Source of the DNA: Anaerolineae bacterium
GTDB lineage: Bacteria > Chloroflexota > Anaerolineae > Aggregatilineales > UBA3940
Reading direction: 5' to 3'
DNA length: 64,000 nt
NCBI GenBank assembly: GCA_016926255.1
Contig: JAFGOY010000018.1
Span: forward strand, 55,541-119,540
Part shown: positions 36,924 to 45,067 of the stretch, in pieces
How the letters are laid out: every line of letters starts with the position of its first letter
How positions within the stretch are numbered: position 1 is the first letter of the stretch
Position numbers and translations under genes: made by a program
Notes under the pieces: model-generated
Told to the model about the DNA's origin: nothing
The model's input: the letters and a program-made list of their open reading frames with translations, nothing else
Databases searched by the model: none

Positions 36924-39908
36924 ATGAGTGGTTATCTGGACACTTATACCGAGTCTCATGCGCTGCTGGTTGGAATTGACGACTACGAACATCCCGTTTT
37001 TCAGCCCCTGGGCAATGCCCAACTCGATGCGACAGATCTGGCCGATCTCCTCGCTGGCAAACCCTACTACTTTTATACTCATCTGCTGCTTGGCAGCGAT
37101 GCAACCAGGCAGGCTGTGCTCGATGCTCTGTATGATCTGCGTAATGTCGATGAAAACAGTCGGGTGATCTTCTACTTTGCCGGACATGGCTACAACATCC
37201 CTGATCGTTTCGGCCATGAGACCGGCTACCTTGCCTGTACTGAAACGATTCCCCAGCGTGACTTCACCGCCCTTGAACTCGAAGAAGTGATGGATTTACG
37301 CCGCTTCTCGGCAGCGAAACATATTGCTTTTATTTTCGATTCCTGTTTTAGCGGGCAGGCTCTTGGTATGACCCGCCTGCGCAGTGCCGCCGATCGATTC
37401 ATCGAGCGCCGCGCATACCAGGTGCTCAGCGCCGGGGCCGGGGATCAGGCGGTTTCTGACCGGCGTTCCATGACTCGATTGCTGCTGCACGCGCTGGACC
37501 CGGAATGCACCTCTGATTGTCTGCGCTTTAATGCTGTTGGCCTGTATGTGCAGGAGCAGATGGCGCTCGATACTAAAAACACGCAGATACCGCAGTTTGG
37601 GCATATCGAAGGCAGTCAGGGCGGCGATCTGGTATTCTACGAACCACCCGAAGTCCAGCCCATCGATCTGCTTCCTGCGCGCCTGCGTCGCGGCCTGACT
37701 CATGGAGACCCCGATACGCGTTACTTTGCTATTGAGCGGGCAGAGAAACTCCTCGATGATCCGCAGTATGGATCGAATATCCGGGCGGTGCTTGACTCCA
37801 TGCACACCGACGATCCCCACCGCGAAGTGCGCCGCCGGGCCTACGAAGCACTGCATCCGCCGCCCCCCGATACGTCGATGCCGCTTGCTATCGGCGCGAA
37901 GCGGCCAGCTGTTGATGTGACGACACCACACGATGATGAGGAACCTTCGCCTGCACCACGCGCAAAGCAGAAGTCGAAAACCCGCTGGCCGCTGATCATC
38001 GGGTTGGGCCTGGGCGGACTTGCTGCGGTGATCTGCGGGATGGTCGGACTGGGGCTGATATTCCCCGGTTTGTGGTCAACTGCTCCACAGGTGGCGTTGA
38101 GTACGGACACCCCGCCGCGGCCAACCGATACACCTGTGCCTTCGATCACACCTATACCAACTTTGAGCGATGCAGAACGTGATCAACTTGCGTTGAGTGG
38201 AGCCGTCGAATCAAACGCTGAATGGACTCCGGTGATCGATGACATGGATGGAGTCGAGATGGTGCTCGTCCCGGCGGGCTGCTTCCCGATGGGCAGCACC
38301 GAGGAAGAGATCGATTATGTGATGGAGTTGTGCATTGCTCTCATGGGTATCGATGAGTGTCATCGCTGGTGGTACGACAACGAGATGCCACAGCATGAAG
38401 TCTGTCTTACGCAGGCATTCTGGATTGACCGGTACGAGGTAACCAACGAGCAGTATCTCCCTGGCGAGGTTGGGGCTGATATTAATTACCCGGTTGATCG
38501 TGTGGTCTGGACTGAAGCTGCCGTCTACTGCCAGGATCGTGGCGCTCGTCTGCCTACGGAAGCTGAGTGGGAATACGCTTCGCGCGGGCCTGATGGATTG
38601 ATGTATCCGTGGGGAAATCTGTTTGACGGTAATCTGACAAATTACTGTGACGTGACCTGCGAGAAAGAATGGCCGGATCCGGCTTTTGACGATGGTTACA
38701 ATCACACCGCCCCGGTTGACGCGTTTCCTGAGAATATCTCCTGGGTAGGGGCCTACAATATGAGTGGTAATGTATGGGAGTGGGTCAGTGACTGGTATGC
38801 TATGAACTACTACTGGACGCTGGCTGATGGAGTTGCCAACCCACAGGGGCCAGACTTAGGCTCCCAGCATTTGCAGCGGGGTGGCTCTTGGGCTTCTGCT
38901 CCTTACTTAGTCCATTCTGCGATGCGGTATGTGCCAGAGGATTACACAACAGCCTATGGAAATGGCTTCCGCTGCGCCCGTACATACAAACCATCCACTG
39001 ACATGCCAATCCCGACTCCGGTACCGACTCCACTCCCAACGCCGACCCTGACGTCGGTCGATGTTCCTGAGGAAATCGAAATGTTCGCTTTTGATGGCGT
39101 CTATGAAAACTACGAGTGGGAGATGTATATCGATATTGTCGACGGTGTCCCGATGGCATTGGTTCCGGCTGGTTGCTTCCGAATGGGCAGCACTGAGGAA
39201 GATATCGACCAGGCAATGCAGTCATGCGTGGAGGCGTTCGGCGAGGACTCATGCGACCTGTATTGGTTCGAAGATGAAATCCCGCAGAACATAATCTGTT
39301 TTGATGATCCATTCTGGATCGACGTGTATGAAGTCACCAATGAGGATTTTGACTACTTTGGTGGCGAGGCTGAATTGAGCAGTTACTGGACAGATGATGA
39401 TCTTCCCCGCGAACGGATTACCTGGGAAGAAGCGGCGGCTTTCTGCGAACTGCGCGGGACCCGTCTGCCCACTGAAGCGGAGTGGATATACGCCGCTCGC
39501 GGGCCTGATGGGTGGCTGTATCCATGGGGAAACGATTTTGACGGGTCATTGACCAATTATTGCGATGCGCAATGCGACTACGAATGGGCAGACCCTGAAT
39601 TTGATGATGAATATAAATATACAGCCCCGGTCGATTCTTACCTGTATGGTTTCTCCTGGGTGGGTGCTTATAATATGAGCGGGAACGTATGGGAGTGGGT
39701 AAACGACTGGTATGCCTATGATTACTACGACTATCTCTGGGACTTTGATGCGAATCCACAGGGTCCGCCAGATGGCGACTATCGGGTCATGATGGGTGGC
39801 TCATGGCGCGATATCGATGTGCACGTTCGCGTTTCTAACCGGGTTGGCCTCGATCCGACCTATGCAGACGATGATATCGGCTTTCGCTGCGCAAGGTCTT
39901 ATCGGTGA
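36924..39908 (+). CDS. Caspase-like (peptidase C14) domain, TM segment, two tandem FGE-sulfatase/SUMF1 domains
   Basis: HALLVGIDDYE, IFYFAGHGYN (His), HIAFIFDSCFSGQA (Cys); TM WPLIIGLGLGGLAAVICGMVGLGLIF; two copies of M(V/A)LVPAGCFxMGSTEE...LPTEAEWxYAxRGPDG...NMSGNVWEWV...GGSW...GFRCAR. Confidence 0.93.
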   Translation: MSGYLDTYTESHALLVGIDDYEHPVFQPLGNAQLDATDLADLLAGKPYYFYTHLLLGSDATRQAVLDALYDLRNVDENSRVIFYFAGHGYNIPDRFGHETGYLACTETIPQRDFTALELEEVMDLRRFSAAKHIAFIFDSCFSGQALGMTRLRSAADRFIERRAYQVLSAGAGDQAVSDRRSMTRLLLHALDPECTSDCLRFNAVGLYVQEQMALDTKNTQIPQFGHIEGSQGGDLVFYEPPEVQPIDLLPARLRRGLTHGDPDTRYFAIERAEKLLDDPQYGSNIRAVLDSMHTDDPHREVRRRAYEALHPPPPDTSMPLAIGAKRPAVDVTTPHDDEEPSPAPRAKQKSKTRWPLIIGLGLGGLAAVICGMVGLGLIFPGLWSTAPQVALSTDTPPRPTDTPVPSITPIPTLSDAERDQLALSGAVESNAEWTPVIDDMDGVEMVLVPAGCFPMGSTEEEIDYVMELCIALMGIDECHRWWYDNEMPQHEVCLTQAFWIDRYEVTNEQYLPGEVGADINYPVDRVVWTEAAVYCQDRGARLPTEAEWEYASRGPDGLMYPWGNLFDGNLTNYCDVTCEKEWPDPAFDDGYNHTAPVDAFPENISWVGAYNMSGNVWEWVSDWYAMNYYWTLADGVANPQGPDLGSQHLQRGGSWASAPYLVHSAMRYVPEDYTTAYGNGFRCARTYKPSTDMPIPTPVPTPLPTPTLTSVDVPEEIEMFAFDGVYENYEWEMYIDIVDGVPMALVPAGCFRMGSTEEDIDQAMQSCVEAFGEDSCDLYWFEDEIPQNIICFDDPFWIDVYEVTNEDFDYFGGEAELSSYWTDDDLPRERITWEEAAAFCELRGTRLPTEAEWIYAARGPDGWLYPWGNDFDGSLTNYCDAQCDYEWADPEFDDEYKYTAPVDSYLYGFSWVGAYNMSGNVWEWVNDWYAYDYYDYLWDFDANPQGPPDGDYRVMMGGSWRDIDVHVRVSNRVGLDPTYADDDIGFRCARSYR

Positions 39909-39913
39909 AGTAT

Positions 39914-39930
39914 GTCGACCTGCGGTCGAC
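39914..39930. repeat. Palindrome GTCGACC-tgc-GGTCGAC just after caspase/FGE stop
   Basis: 7-bp perfect stem; related palindrome at 15751-15767. Confidence 0.6.
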
Positions 39931-39938
39931 TGTCAGGC

Positions 39939-40160
39939 TCAGTGACCCCTCGCCGCGCCGACCTGCTCCATGTCGGGGAGCTTGCAGGCCAGTTCCTTCG
40001 GGTTGTGGAGAAGCAGCGGCAGGTGCCGGTTGCAAATGAAGTGATGTTCCCCCTTGAACACAAACTGGATCAAAGGCACTTCCTCGTCGGTGCGCTCGCA
40101 GTACAGGCATTGAATCCGGTCTTGATTTTCAGGCACTTGTTTCTCCGTCGGGTAGGCCAT
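39939..40160 (-). CDS. Small putative zinc-binding protein
   Basis: IQCLYCERTDEEV...HHFICNRHLPLLL CxxC...CxxH. Confidence 0.65.
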   Translation of the reverse strand: MAYPTEKQVPENQDRIQCLYCERTDEEVPLIQFVFKGEHHFICNRHLPLLLHNPKELACKLPDMEQVGAARGH

Positions 40161-40229
40161 CTGATATAATCCTACTGAAGGTATCTCATACAATCAGTTG
40201 GTATCAACCTCGCATCTTTTCCGCGATTC

Positions 40230-40345
40230 CAGCATCTAAAGAAGTAACAAACCAACCGTTTCTTCTTTAGAATCTCCTTCTTGCACAGCCCGAAAGGGCA
40301 GATCGGGCGAGATGGCTCAGGGGCGGGCCGTCTCGCCTGACTGTT
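40230..40345 (+). ncRNA. Candidate structured 5' leader / cis-regulatory RNA before proline dehydrogenase
   Basis: CTAAAGAAG...CTTCTTTAG (40236-40270), GCCC-GAAA-GGGC (from ~40287), GGCGAGATGGC...GCCGTCTCGCC (40306-40337), plus an alternative GCCCGA/TCGGGC pairing. Confidence 0.35.
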
Positions 40346-40439
40346 TTATAACCAACAGCTTACAAACTCGATCCCCGGCTCAGCGGTTGGTGTATCATGG
40401 AATCAAACCGTTCGATCAGCAGTGAATGGATGAGCCGAT

Positions 40440-41366
40440 ATGCTCCGCGCCCTGTTCCTCACACTTTCAAATGCAAAATGGGCCGAGAAGATCGTCACCA
40501 CCTGGCCGGTCGCCCGCCGGATGGCGCGCCGATTCGTCGCCGGGGAGCGGGCCGAAGAAGCCATCGCAGCGATCCGCGAACTGAACGCGCAGGGCATCCC
40601 CGCCACCGTCGATATTCTCGGCGAAAGCATCGACGATGCGCTCCAATCCGCCGCGATGATGCAGTCCTACCTCAGTTTCATCGACCTGATCGAGCAGGAA
40701 AAGTTAGATGCATGGCTCTCGGTTAAGCTCACCGCGCTGGGAGTCGACATCGACGCCGGGCTGTGCCGCGCCAACCTGCGGACGATCCTCACCCGCGCCC
40801 GCGAAGCCGGAATCCGGGTTGCCATCGACATGGAAGGCAGTCATTATACACAGCGCATCCTCGATACGATCCGCGCCTTTCGCACCGAGGGCTTCGACAA
40901 CATCCGGGCGGTGATCCAGGCGTACCTCTATCGCAGTGATGAGGATATCAGGGCGCTGTGCGATGAGGGAATCGGCGTACGCCTGTGTAAAGGGGCCTAT
41001 AAAGAACCGCCCGACATCGCCTACCCGCGCAAGGCCGATGTCGATGCCGCCTACCATCACCAGATGCTCGCCCTGCTCAACGCCGCGAAAGCAGGCCGGG
41101 GCTATCCGGGTATCGCCACCCACGACGAAAACCTGATCGACGCAGCAAAGCAGCATGCGACAGAGCATCAGATCGCCCTCGACAGGTTCGAGTTCCAGAT
41201 GCTTCACGGCGTGCGCCGCGACTTACAGCACCAGCTTGTCGAGGAAGGGTACCGGATGCGGGTCTACGTGCCGTTCGGGGTGGCGTGGTATGCCTACTTC
41301 ATGCGTCGGCTCGCCGAGCGCCCGGCCAATCTCTGGTTCTTCGTGCGGAACCTGTTCAGGGAGTAG
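40440..41366 (+). CDS. Proline dehydrogenase family protein
   Basis: AAIRELNAQGIPATVDILGES...LSVKLTALGVDID...IDMEGSHYTQRILDTI...RLCKGAYKEP...IATHDENLI...FEFQMLHGVRRDL...RVYVPFGVAWYAYFMRRLAERPAN. Confidence 0.95.
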   Translation: MLRALFLTLSNAKWAEKIVTTWPVARRMARRFVAGERAEEAIAAIRELNAQGIPATVDILGESIDDALQSAAMMQSYLSFIDLIEQEKLDAWLSVKLTALGVDIDAGLCRANLRTILTRAREAGIRVAIDMEGSHYTQRILDTIRAFRTEGFDNIRAVIQAYLYRSDEDIRALCDEGIGVRLCKGAYKEPPDIAYPRKADVDAAYHHQMLALLNAAKAGRGYPGIATHDENLIDAAKQHATEHQIALDRFEFQMLHGVRRDLQHQLVEEGYRMRVYVPFGVAWYAYFMRRLAERPANLWFFVRNLFRE

Positions 41367-42573
41367 CCCTACCCGCAAAGACCGGCTGCTTGATCTCGCC
41401 CGGCACGGCCACGACAGAGTCATCGCGCGGCCTGTACAGGACGAGCGCCAGCCCGATCCCGGCCAGCACCGCCGCCGACATCATCGAATCGCCAAGCCAG
41501 ATGAGGAGGGCGTGCCTGCCCGCGTCGATCATCAGCGGCACCAGCACGCGGGAGATCAGCGCGATGGAGACCGGAAGCAGCAGCCCGATCACCTGTCCGC
41601 GCCATGATCGCGCCCGCAGGAGCAGCAGCGGCCCGACGACCATGAAGGTCAGGAACAGGGCGAGCACATAGAAGGGGTAGACCGGCAGGTCGCGCAGGAG
41701 ATACCCGGCATAGAAATCCGAATCGAAGGTCCAGACGCTGTAGGCCCCGATCACCAGCAGCAGCGCGTGTGAGTGATGTCGGCGCGCCAGCGGCAGACCC
41801 AGCATCACCGGCAGCAGCATCATTCCCGCCAGGTTTGCCAGCCCGGTCAGCGCCCCGACTGCCAGCACGAGCAGTCCTTCTTTGTGGAGAACGGTGTAAT
41901 AATAGAAGCGCCCCATCGATACGAGGATGATCGCCGCGATCAGCCCGGCCAGCGCCACCGCCAGCTTCGGGAAGCGCCGATCCCGTGTGTACTGCCAGCC
42001 CATAAAGCCAATCACCACCCAGACGGGGATCATCAGGAGGAGCAGCGCCGCCTGCCGGTTGACGGCGGTGCGGCTCTCGATCAGATCGGCCACCCGCAGC
42101 CCGATCGTCACCAACCCACCGACTATCAGCAGGCCCAGCACGAACAGTCCCCAGGCGGGCAGTTCCTTCCTGGCAATCATCACGACCAGCACGGCGATCA
42201 GCGCCAGCCCCAGGCCGACCATTGCCGCCGTTCCGAGCGGGTAATAGCTGCGGCTGACCGCCAGCAGGATTCCCGGCACCACCGCCAGCCCGATCTCCCA
42301 CCAGGGTAAGGGTTTGACACCCCGATCTATCGCCATGATACCCCCCTTTATCGCGTCCACGTGCTCGACCGGGGCCGAGCGCAGCAGGTCGATCAGTGTT
42401 TGCAGCCACAGCCGGATCAGCCTGCCCTGCCTGACGGCGTCGCGGCACTGATCGCGGAACAACTGCACCATCGATTCGCCGTACTCGCGGCGGTGAGATC
42501 GCGGGTAGGCAAACAACAGCCGCCGGTAGATCGCCTCCGACCGCCTGACCGGGTCGACCGTTGGCCGCGCCAT
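41356..42573 (-). CDS. Multi-TM membrane protein with permease-prefix-like N-terminus
   Basis: SEAIYRRLLFAYPRSHRREYGESMVQLFRDQCRDA then multiple TM; TGATG junction with PadR gene. Confidence 0.75.
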   Translation of the reverse strand: MARPTVDPVRRSEAIYRRLLFAYPRSHRREYGESMVQLFRDQCRDAVRQGRLIRLWLQTLIDLLRSAPVEHVDAIKGGIMAIDRGVKPLPWWEIGLAVVPGILLAVSRSYYPLGTAAMVGLGLALIAVLVVMIARKELPAWGLFVLGLLIVGGLVTIGLRVADLIESRTAVNRQAALLLLMIPVWVVIGFMGWQYTRDRRFPKLAVALAGLIAAIILVSMGRFYYYTVLHKEGLLVLAVGALTGLANLAGMMLLPVMLGLPLARRHHSHALLLVIGAYSVWTFDSDFYAGYLLRDLPVYPFYVLALFLTFMVVGPLLLLRARSWRGQVIGLLLPVSIALISRVLVPLMIDAGRHALLIWLGDSMMSAAVLAGIGLALVLYRPRDDSVVAVPGEIKQPVFAGRATP

Positions 42574-42938
42574 CAGGCCGTCCCGCCGAGCAGGGGCTTA
42601 GAACGGGCAAGGCTGACCAGATGGGCCAGCCGCTCGACTTCGGCGGCCAGCACCGCCTGCCCGAAAGAGGTCAGCCGGTAGTAGCGCCGCCGCTCGTCGT
42701 CGAGATCGGAGTTGGGCCGTTCCTCGCTCTCCTCGATCAGCCCGGCTTCGAGCATCCGCTTGATCGACCCGTAGAGGGTGCCCGGCCCCATCTTCACCTG
42801 CCCGCCGGAGATCGCCTCGACCGATTTCATGATGCTGTAGCCGTGCTTCTCGCCGTCGGCGAGCGCCAGCAGGATGTGGAATACGGCGGGCGTGAGCGGG
42901 AGCATTTCCTGTGGATTCACCTGGATTGAGCCAGTCAC
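42573..42938 (-). CDS. PadR-family transcriptional regulator
   Basis: LTPAVFHILLALADGEKHGYSIMKSVEAISGGQVKMGPGTLYGSIKRMLEAGLIEES. Confidence 0.95.
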   Translation of the reverse strand: MTGSIQVNPQEMLPLTPAVFHILLALADGEKHGYSIMKSVEAISGGQVKMGPGTLYGSIKRMLEAGLIEESEERPNSDLDDERRRYYRLTSFGQAVLAAEVERLAHLVSLARSKPLLGGTA

Positions 42939-42968
42939 GGGCTATCCCTCCGACTATATCAGCGGTCG

Positions 42969-42999
42969 ATATACTATATCCGTCACCGATATAGTATAT
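42969..42999. promoter_or_regulatory. Probable PadR operator
   Basis: Perfect 12-bp inverted repeat ATATACTATATC-cgtcacc-GATATAGTATAT, 31-61 nt upstream of the PadR ORF. Confidence 0.75.
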
Positions 43000-43146
43000 G
43001 ATTTCGCGGCGGGAGTCAAGGGGCATACAATGATTCCATCACCGGAATATTCCACCCGCATTAGATCGGTGTCAGATTCCGCCTTCCGGTTGCAACGATC
43101 CCCCGACCTGTGCATCCTATATGTATAGGAATCAGGAGGTAATGCT

Positions 43147-44121
43147 ATGGACTTGAACCTGGGTATGACCGGGCTCGGCAGCGAGCCTTACGACGTAATC
43201 ATCATCGGGGGCGGCCCGGCGGGGGCATCCGCTGCGATCTACACCGCCCGCGCCGATTTGAAGACTCTCGTGATCGACAAGGGGCTGACCGCCGGGGCGC
43301 TGGGCGTCACGGCCAAAATCAGCAACTACCCCGGCATCGTCGGCCCGGTGACCGGCGCGGAGATCGTCGAGATCATGCGCCAGCAGGCCGAATCCTTCGG
43401 CGCGGAGTTCCTCGTCGACAAGGTCGTCGGCATCGATCTCTCGTCCGATCCCAAAATGGTGCAGGCCGGGACAGGCGTCTTCTATACAAAAACGCTGATC
43501 CTCGCTACGGGATCGATGGGCCGCACCAATTCGGTGAAAGGCGAAGAAGAATTACTGGGGCGCGGCGTGAGCTACTGCGCCACCTGCGATGGCGCTTTCT
43601 TCCGGGGCCGCGACGTGGCCGTGATCGGCAACAACGACGAGGCGCTCGAAGAAGCATTGTTCCTCACGAAGTTCGTCAACCACATCACGCTGATCGTCCC
43701 GACGACGGAGCTGAAAGCCAGCCCGCATCTGGTCGAGGAGATCGAGGCCAGCGATAAGGTCGACATCCGCATGGGCACCCGCCTGAAGGAAATCCAGGGA
43801 GAGCAGAAAGTCGAGGGGGTGCTGATCCACCCGCGCGGCGGTGACCCGGAGGTGATCCCGGTGACCGGGGCATTCGTCTATCTACAGGGCGGACAGCCGA
43901 TCACCGATTACCTGCTCGGCCAGATGGAAGTCAAAGAGGGCGGCTGCCTGGTCGTCGACCGGGAGATGGAGACCTCGATCCCCGGCGTGTATGCAGTAGG
44001 CGATCTGCTGTGCCAGCACATCAAGCAGGCGGTGATCGCCGCCGCCGATGGCGTTGTCGCCGCGATTGCCATCGAGCGCCGCCTGAGCGGGCGTGAAAAG
44101 TCCCGCGTCGACTGGAGTTAG
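43147..44121 (+). CDS. Thioredoxin reductase-like FAD/NAD(P) oxidoreductase
   Basis: VIIIGGGPAGASAAIYTARADLKTLVID; CATCDGAFFRGRDVAVIGNNDEALEEA. Confidence 0.92.
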   Translation: MDLNLGMTGLGSEPYDVIIIGGGPAGASAAIYTARADLKTLVIDKGLTAGALGVTAKISNYPGIVGPVTGAEIVEIMRQQAESFGAEFLVDKVVGIDLSSDPKMVQAGTGVFYTKTLILATGSMGRTNSVKGEEELLGRGVSYCATCDGAFFRGRDVAVIGNNDEALEEALFLTKFVNHITLIVPTTELKASPHLVEEIEASDKVDIRMGTRLKEIQGEQKVEGVLIHPRGGDPEVIPVTGAFVYLQGGQPITDYLLGQMEVKEGGCLVVDREMETSIPGVYAVGDLLCQHIKQAVIAAADGVVAAIAIERRLSGREKSRVDWS

Positions 44122-44279
44122 GTTGTTCATCCGAAAACAAAGAGCGGAGCACCTCTTTCGAGATGCCCCGTTTTTTCTTGTTTTTCCTTTGCGTCCTCTG
44201 CGCTCTTTGCGGTTCATCTTGCACCCGCCAACCCGCCGATCACTCCTGCTTCGTACGATATCCGGCAGGCCGATGATAA

Positions 44280-44564
44280 TTATGCCCCACAACCCCCGCC
44301 GATTGCCGGGATCACCCGCAGAACAGTCTTATCGTCGACAGGAGTCTCCAATCCGTTCATATAGTGGATATTCTGCTTGCCCATAAAGATACGAAAATAG
44401 CTGCGAAGCCTGCCGCCAACGAGCATCTGCTTTTCCAGTTCAGGATACTGCTGCATGATATTTGACAGCACTTCCTCGACGGTCGCACCGGGAGCCGATA
44501 TCTCCTCATTGCGCCCCGCAAAAGAGCGTAACATCGTTGGGAGAATGATTGTAGCCATCGCCAT
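44280..44564 (-). CDS. MoaD/ThiS-like ubiquitin-fold protein
   Basis: MAMATIILPTMLRSFAGRNEEISAPGATVEEVLSNIMQQYPELEKQML...VLRVIPAIGGGCGA. Confidence 0.85.
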   Translation of the reverse strand: MAMATIILPTMLRSFAGRNEEISAPGATVEEVLSNIMQQYPELEKQMLVGGRLRSYFRIFMGKQNIHYMNGLETPVDDKTVLRVIPAIGGGCGA

Positions 44565-44667
44565 GTTCCTTTCAGTAGTGTATCCTGTCACGATACACCA
44601 CCCTACATAATGAAGATATATCGCCGGTCTGGTGAAATTCAATGTGACGGTAATTTTAATCACTCTC

Positions 44668-44695
44668 TTGACATATCGACAGCGGTCGATATAAT
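44668..44695 (+). promoter_or_regulatory. arsR promoter with operator between -35 and -10
   Basis: TTGACA (44668-44673) - 16 nt - TATAAT (44690-44695); TATCGAC-agcg-GTCGATA inverted repeat at 44674-44691. Confidence 0.8.
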
Positions 44696-44701
44696 AAAGA
44701 T

Positions 44702-45007
44702 ATGCAGAGAGAAGTCGATACCGTAGAATTTGCCAAGGCCATCGCCGACGAGACCCGCCAGCAGATCATGAAGCATCTCTGCTGCGTCTGGCTGACCGTC
44801 GGCGAAGTGGTCGAGAAGCTCGATGGACGGGTCAACCAGCCTACCGTCAGCCACCACCTGAAAAAGCTGGAGGATGTCGGGCTGGTTCACGTCCGGCAGG
44901 AAGGACGCCAGCGGTTCTACACCCTCAACCAGCGCCGGGTGACCTTCTGCTGCGGCAAGCTGATCCGCTCCTTCGCGCCTGACTACCGTGACGAATACGG
45001 CGTGTAA
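44702..45007 (+). CDS. arsR: ArsR-family transcriptional regulator
   Basis: FAKAIADETRQQIMKHLCCVWLTVGEVVEKLDGRVNQPTVSHHLKKLEDVGLVHVRQEGRQRFYTL. Confidence 0.93.
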   Translation: MQREVDTVEFAKAIADETRQQIMKHLCCVWLTVGEVVEKLDGRVNQPTVSHHLKKLEDVGLVHVRQEGRQRFYTLNQRRVTFCCGKLIRSFAPDYRDEYGV

Positions 45008-45031
45008 CAGGATATTTTTTTGTCAAGAAGT

Positions 45032-45047
45032 ATTGATACTTATCAAT
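45032..45047. promoter_or_regulatory. Second operator-like palindrome between arsR and arsM
   Basis: ATTGATA-ct-TATCAAT perfect 7-bp inverted repeat. Confidence 0.5.
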
Positions 45048-45067
45048 GTATTGTGAAGGAGTATTCC

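Noticed and set aside
36924-39930. Calling a diversity-generating retroelement
   Set aside because: No reverse transcriptase, accessory gene or template repeat visible in the window; only the target-like fold is present
41420-42610. 396-aa minus-strand ORF overlapping the multi-TM gene in another frame
   Set aside because: Ala/Gly/Arg/Asp-rich out-of-frame translation of the 41356-42573 CDS
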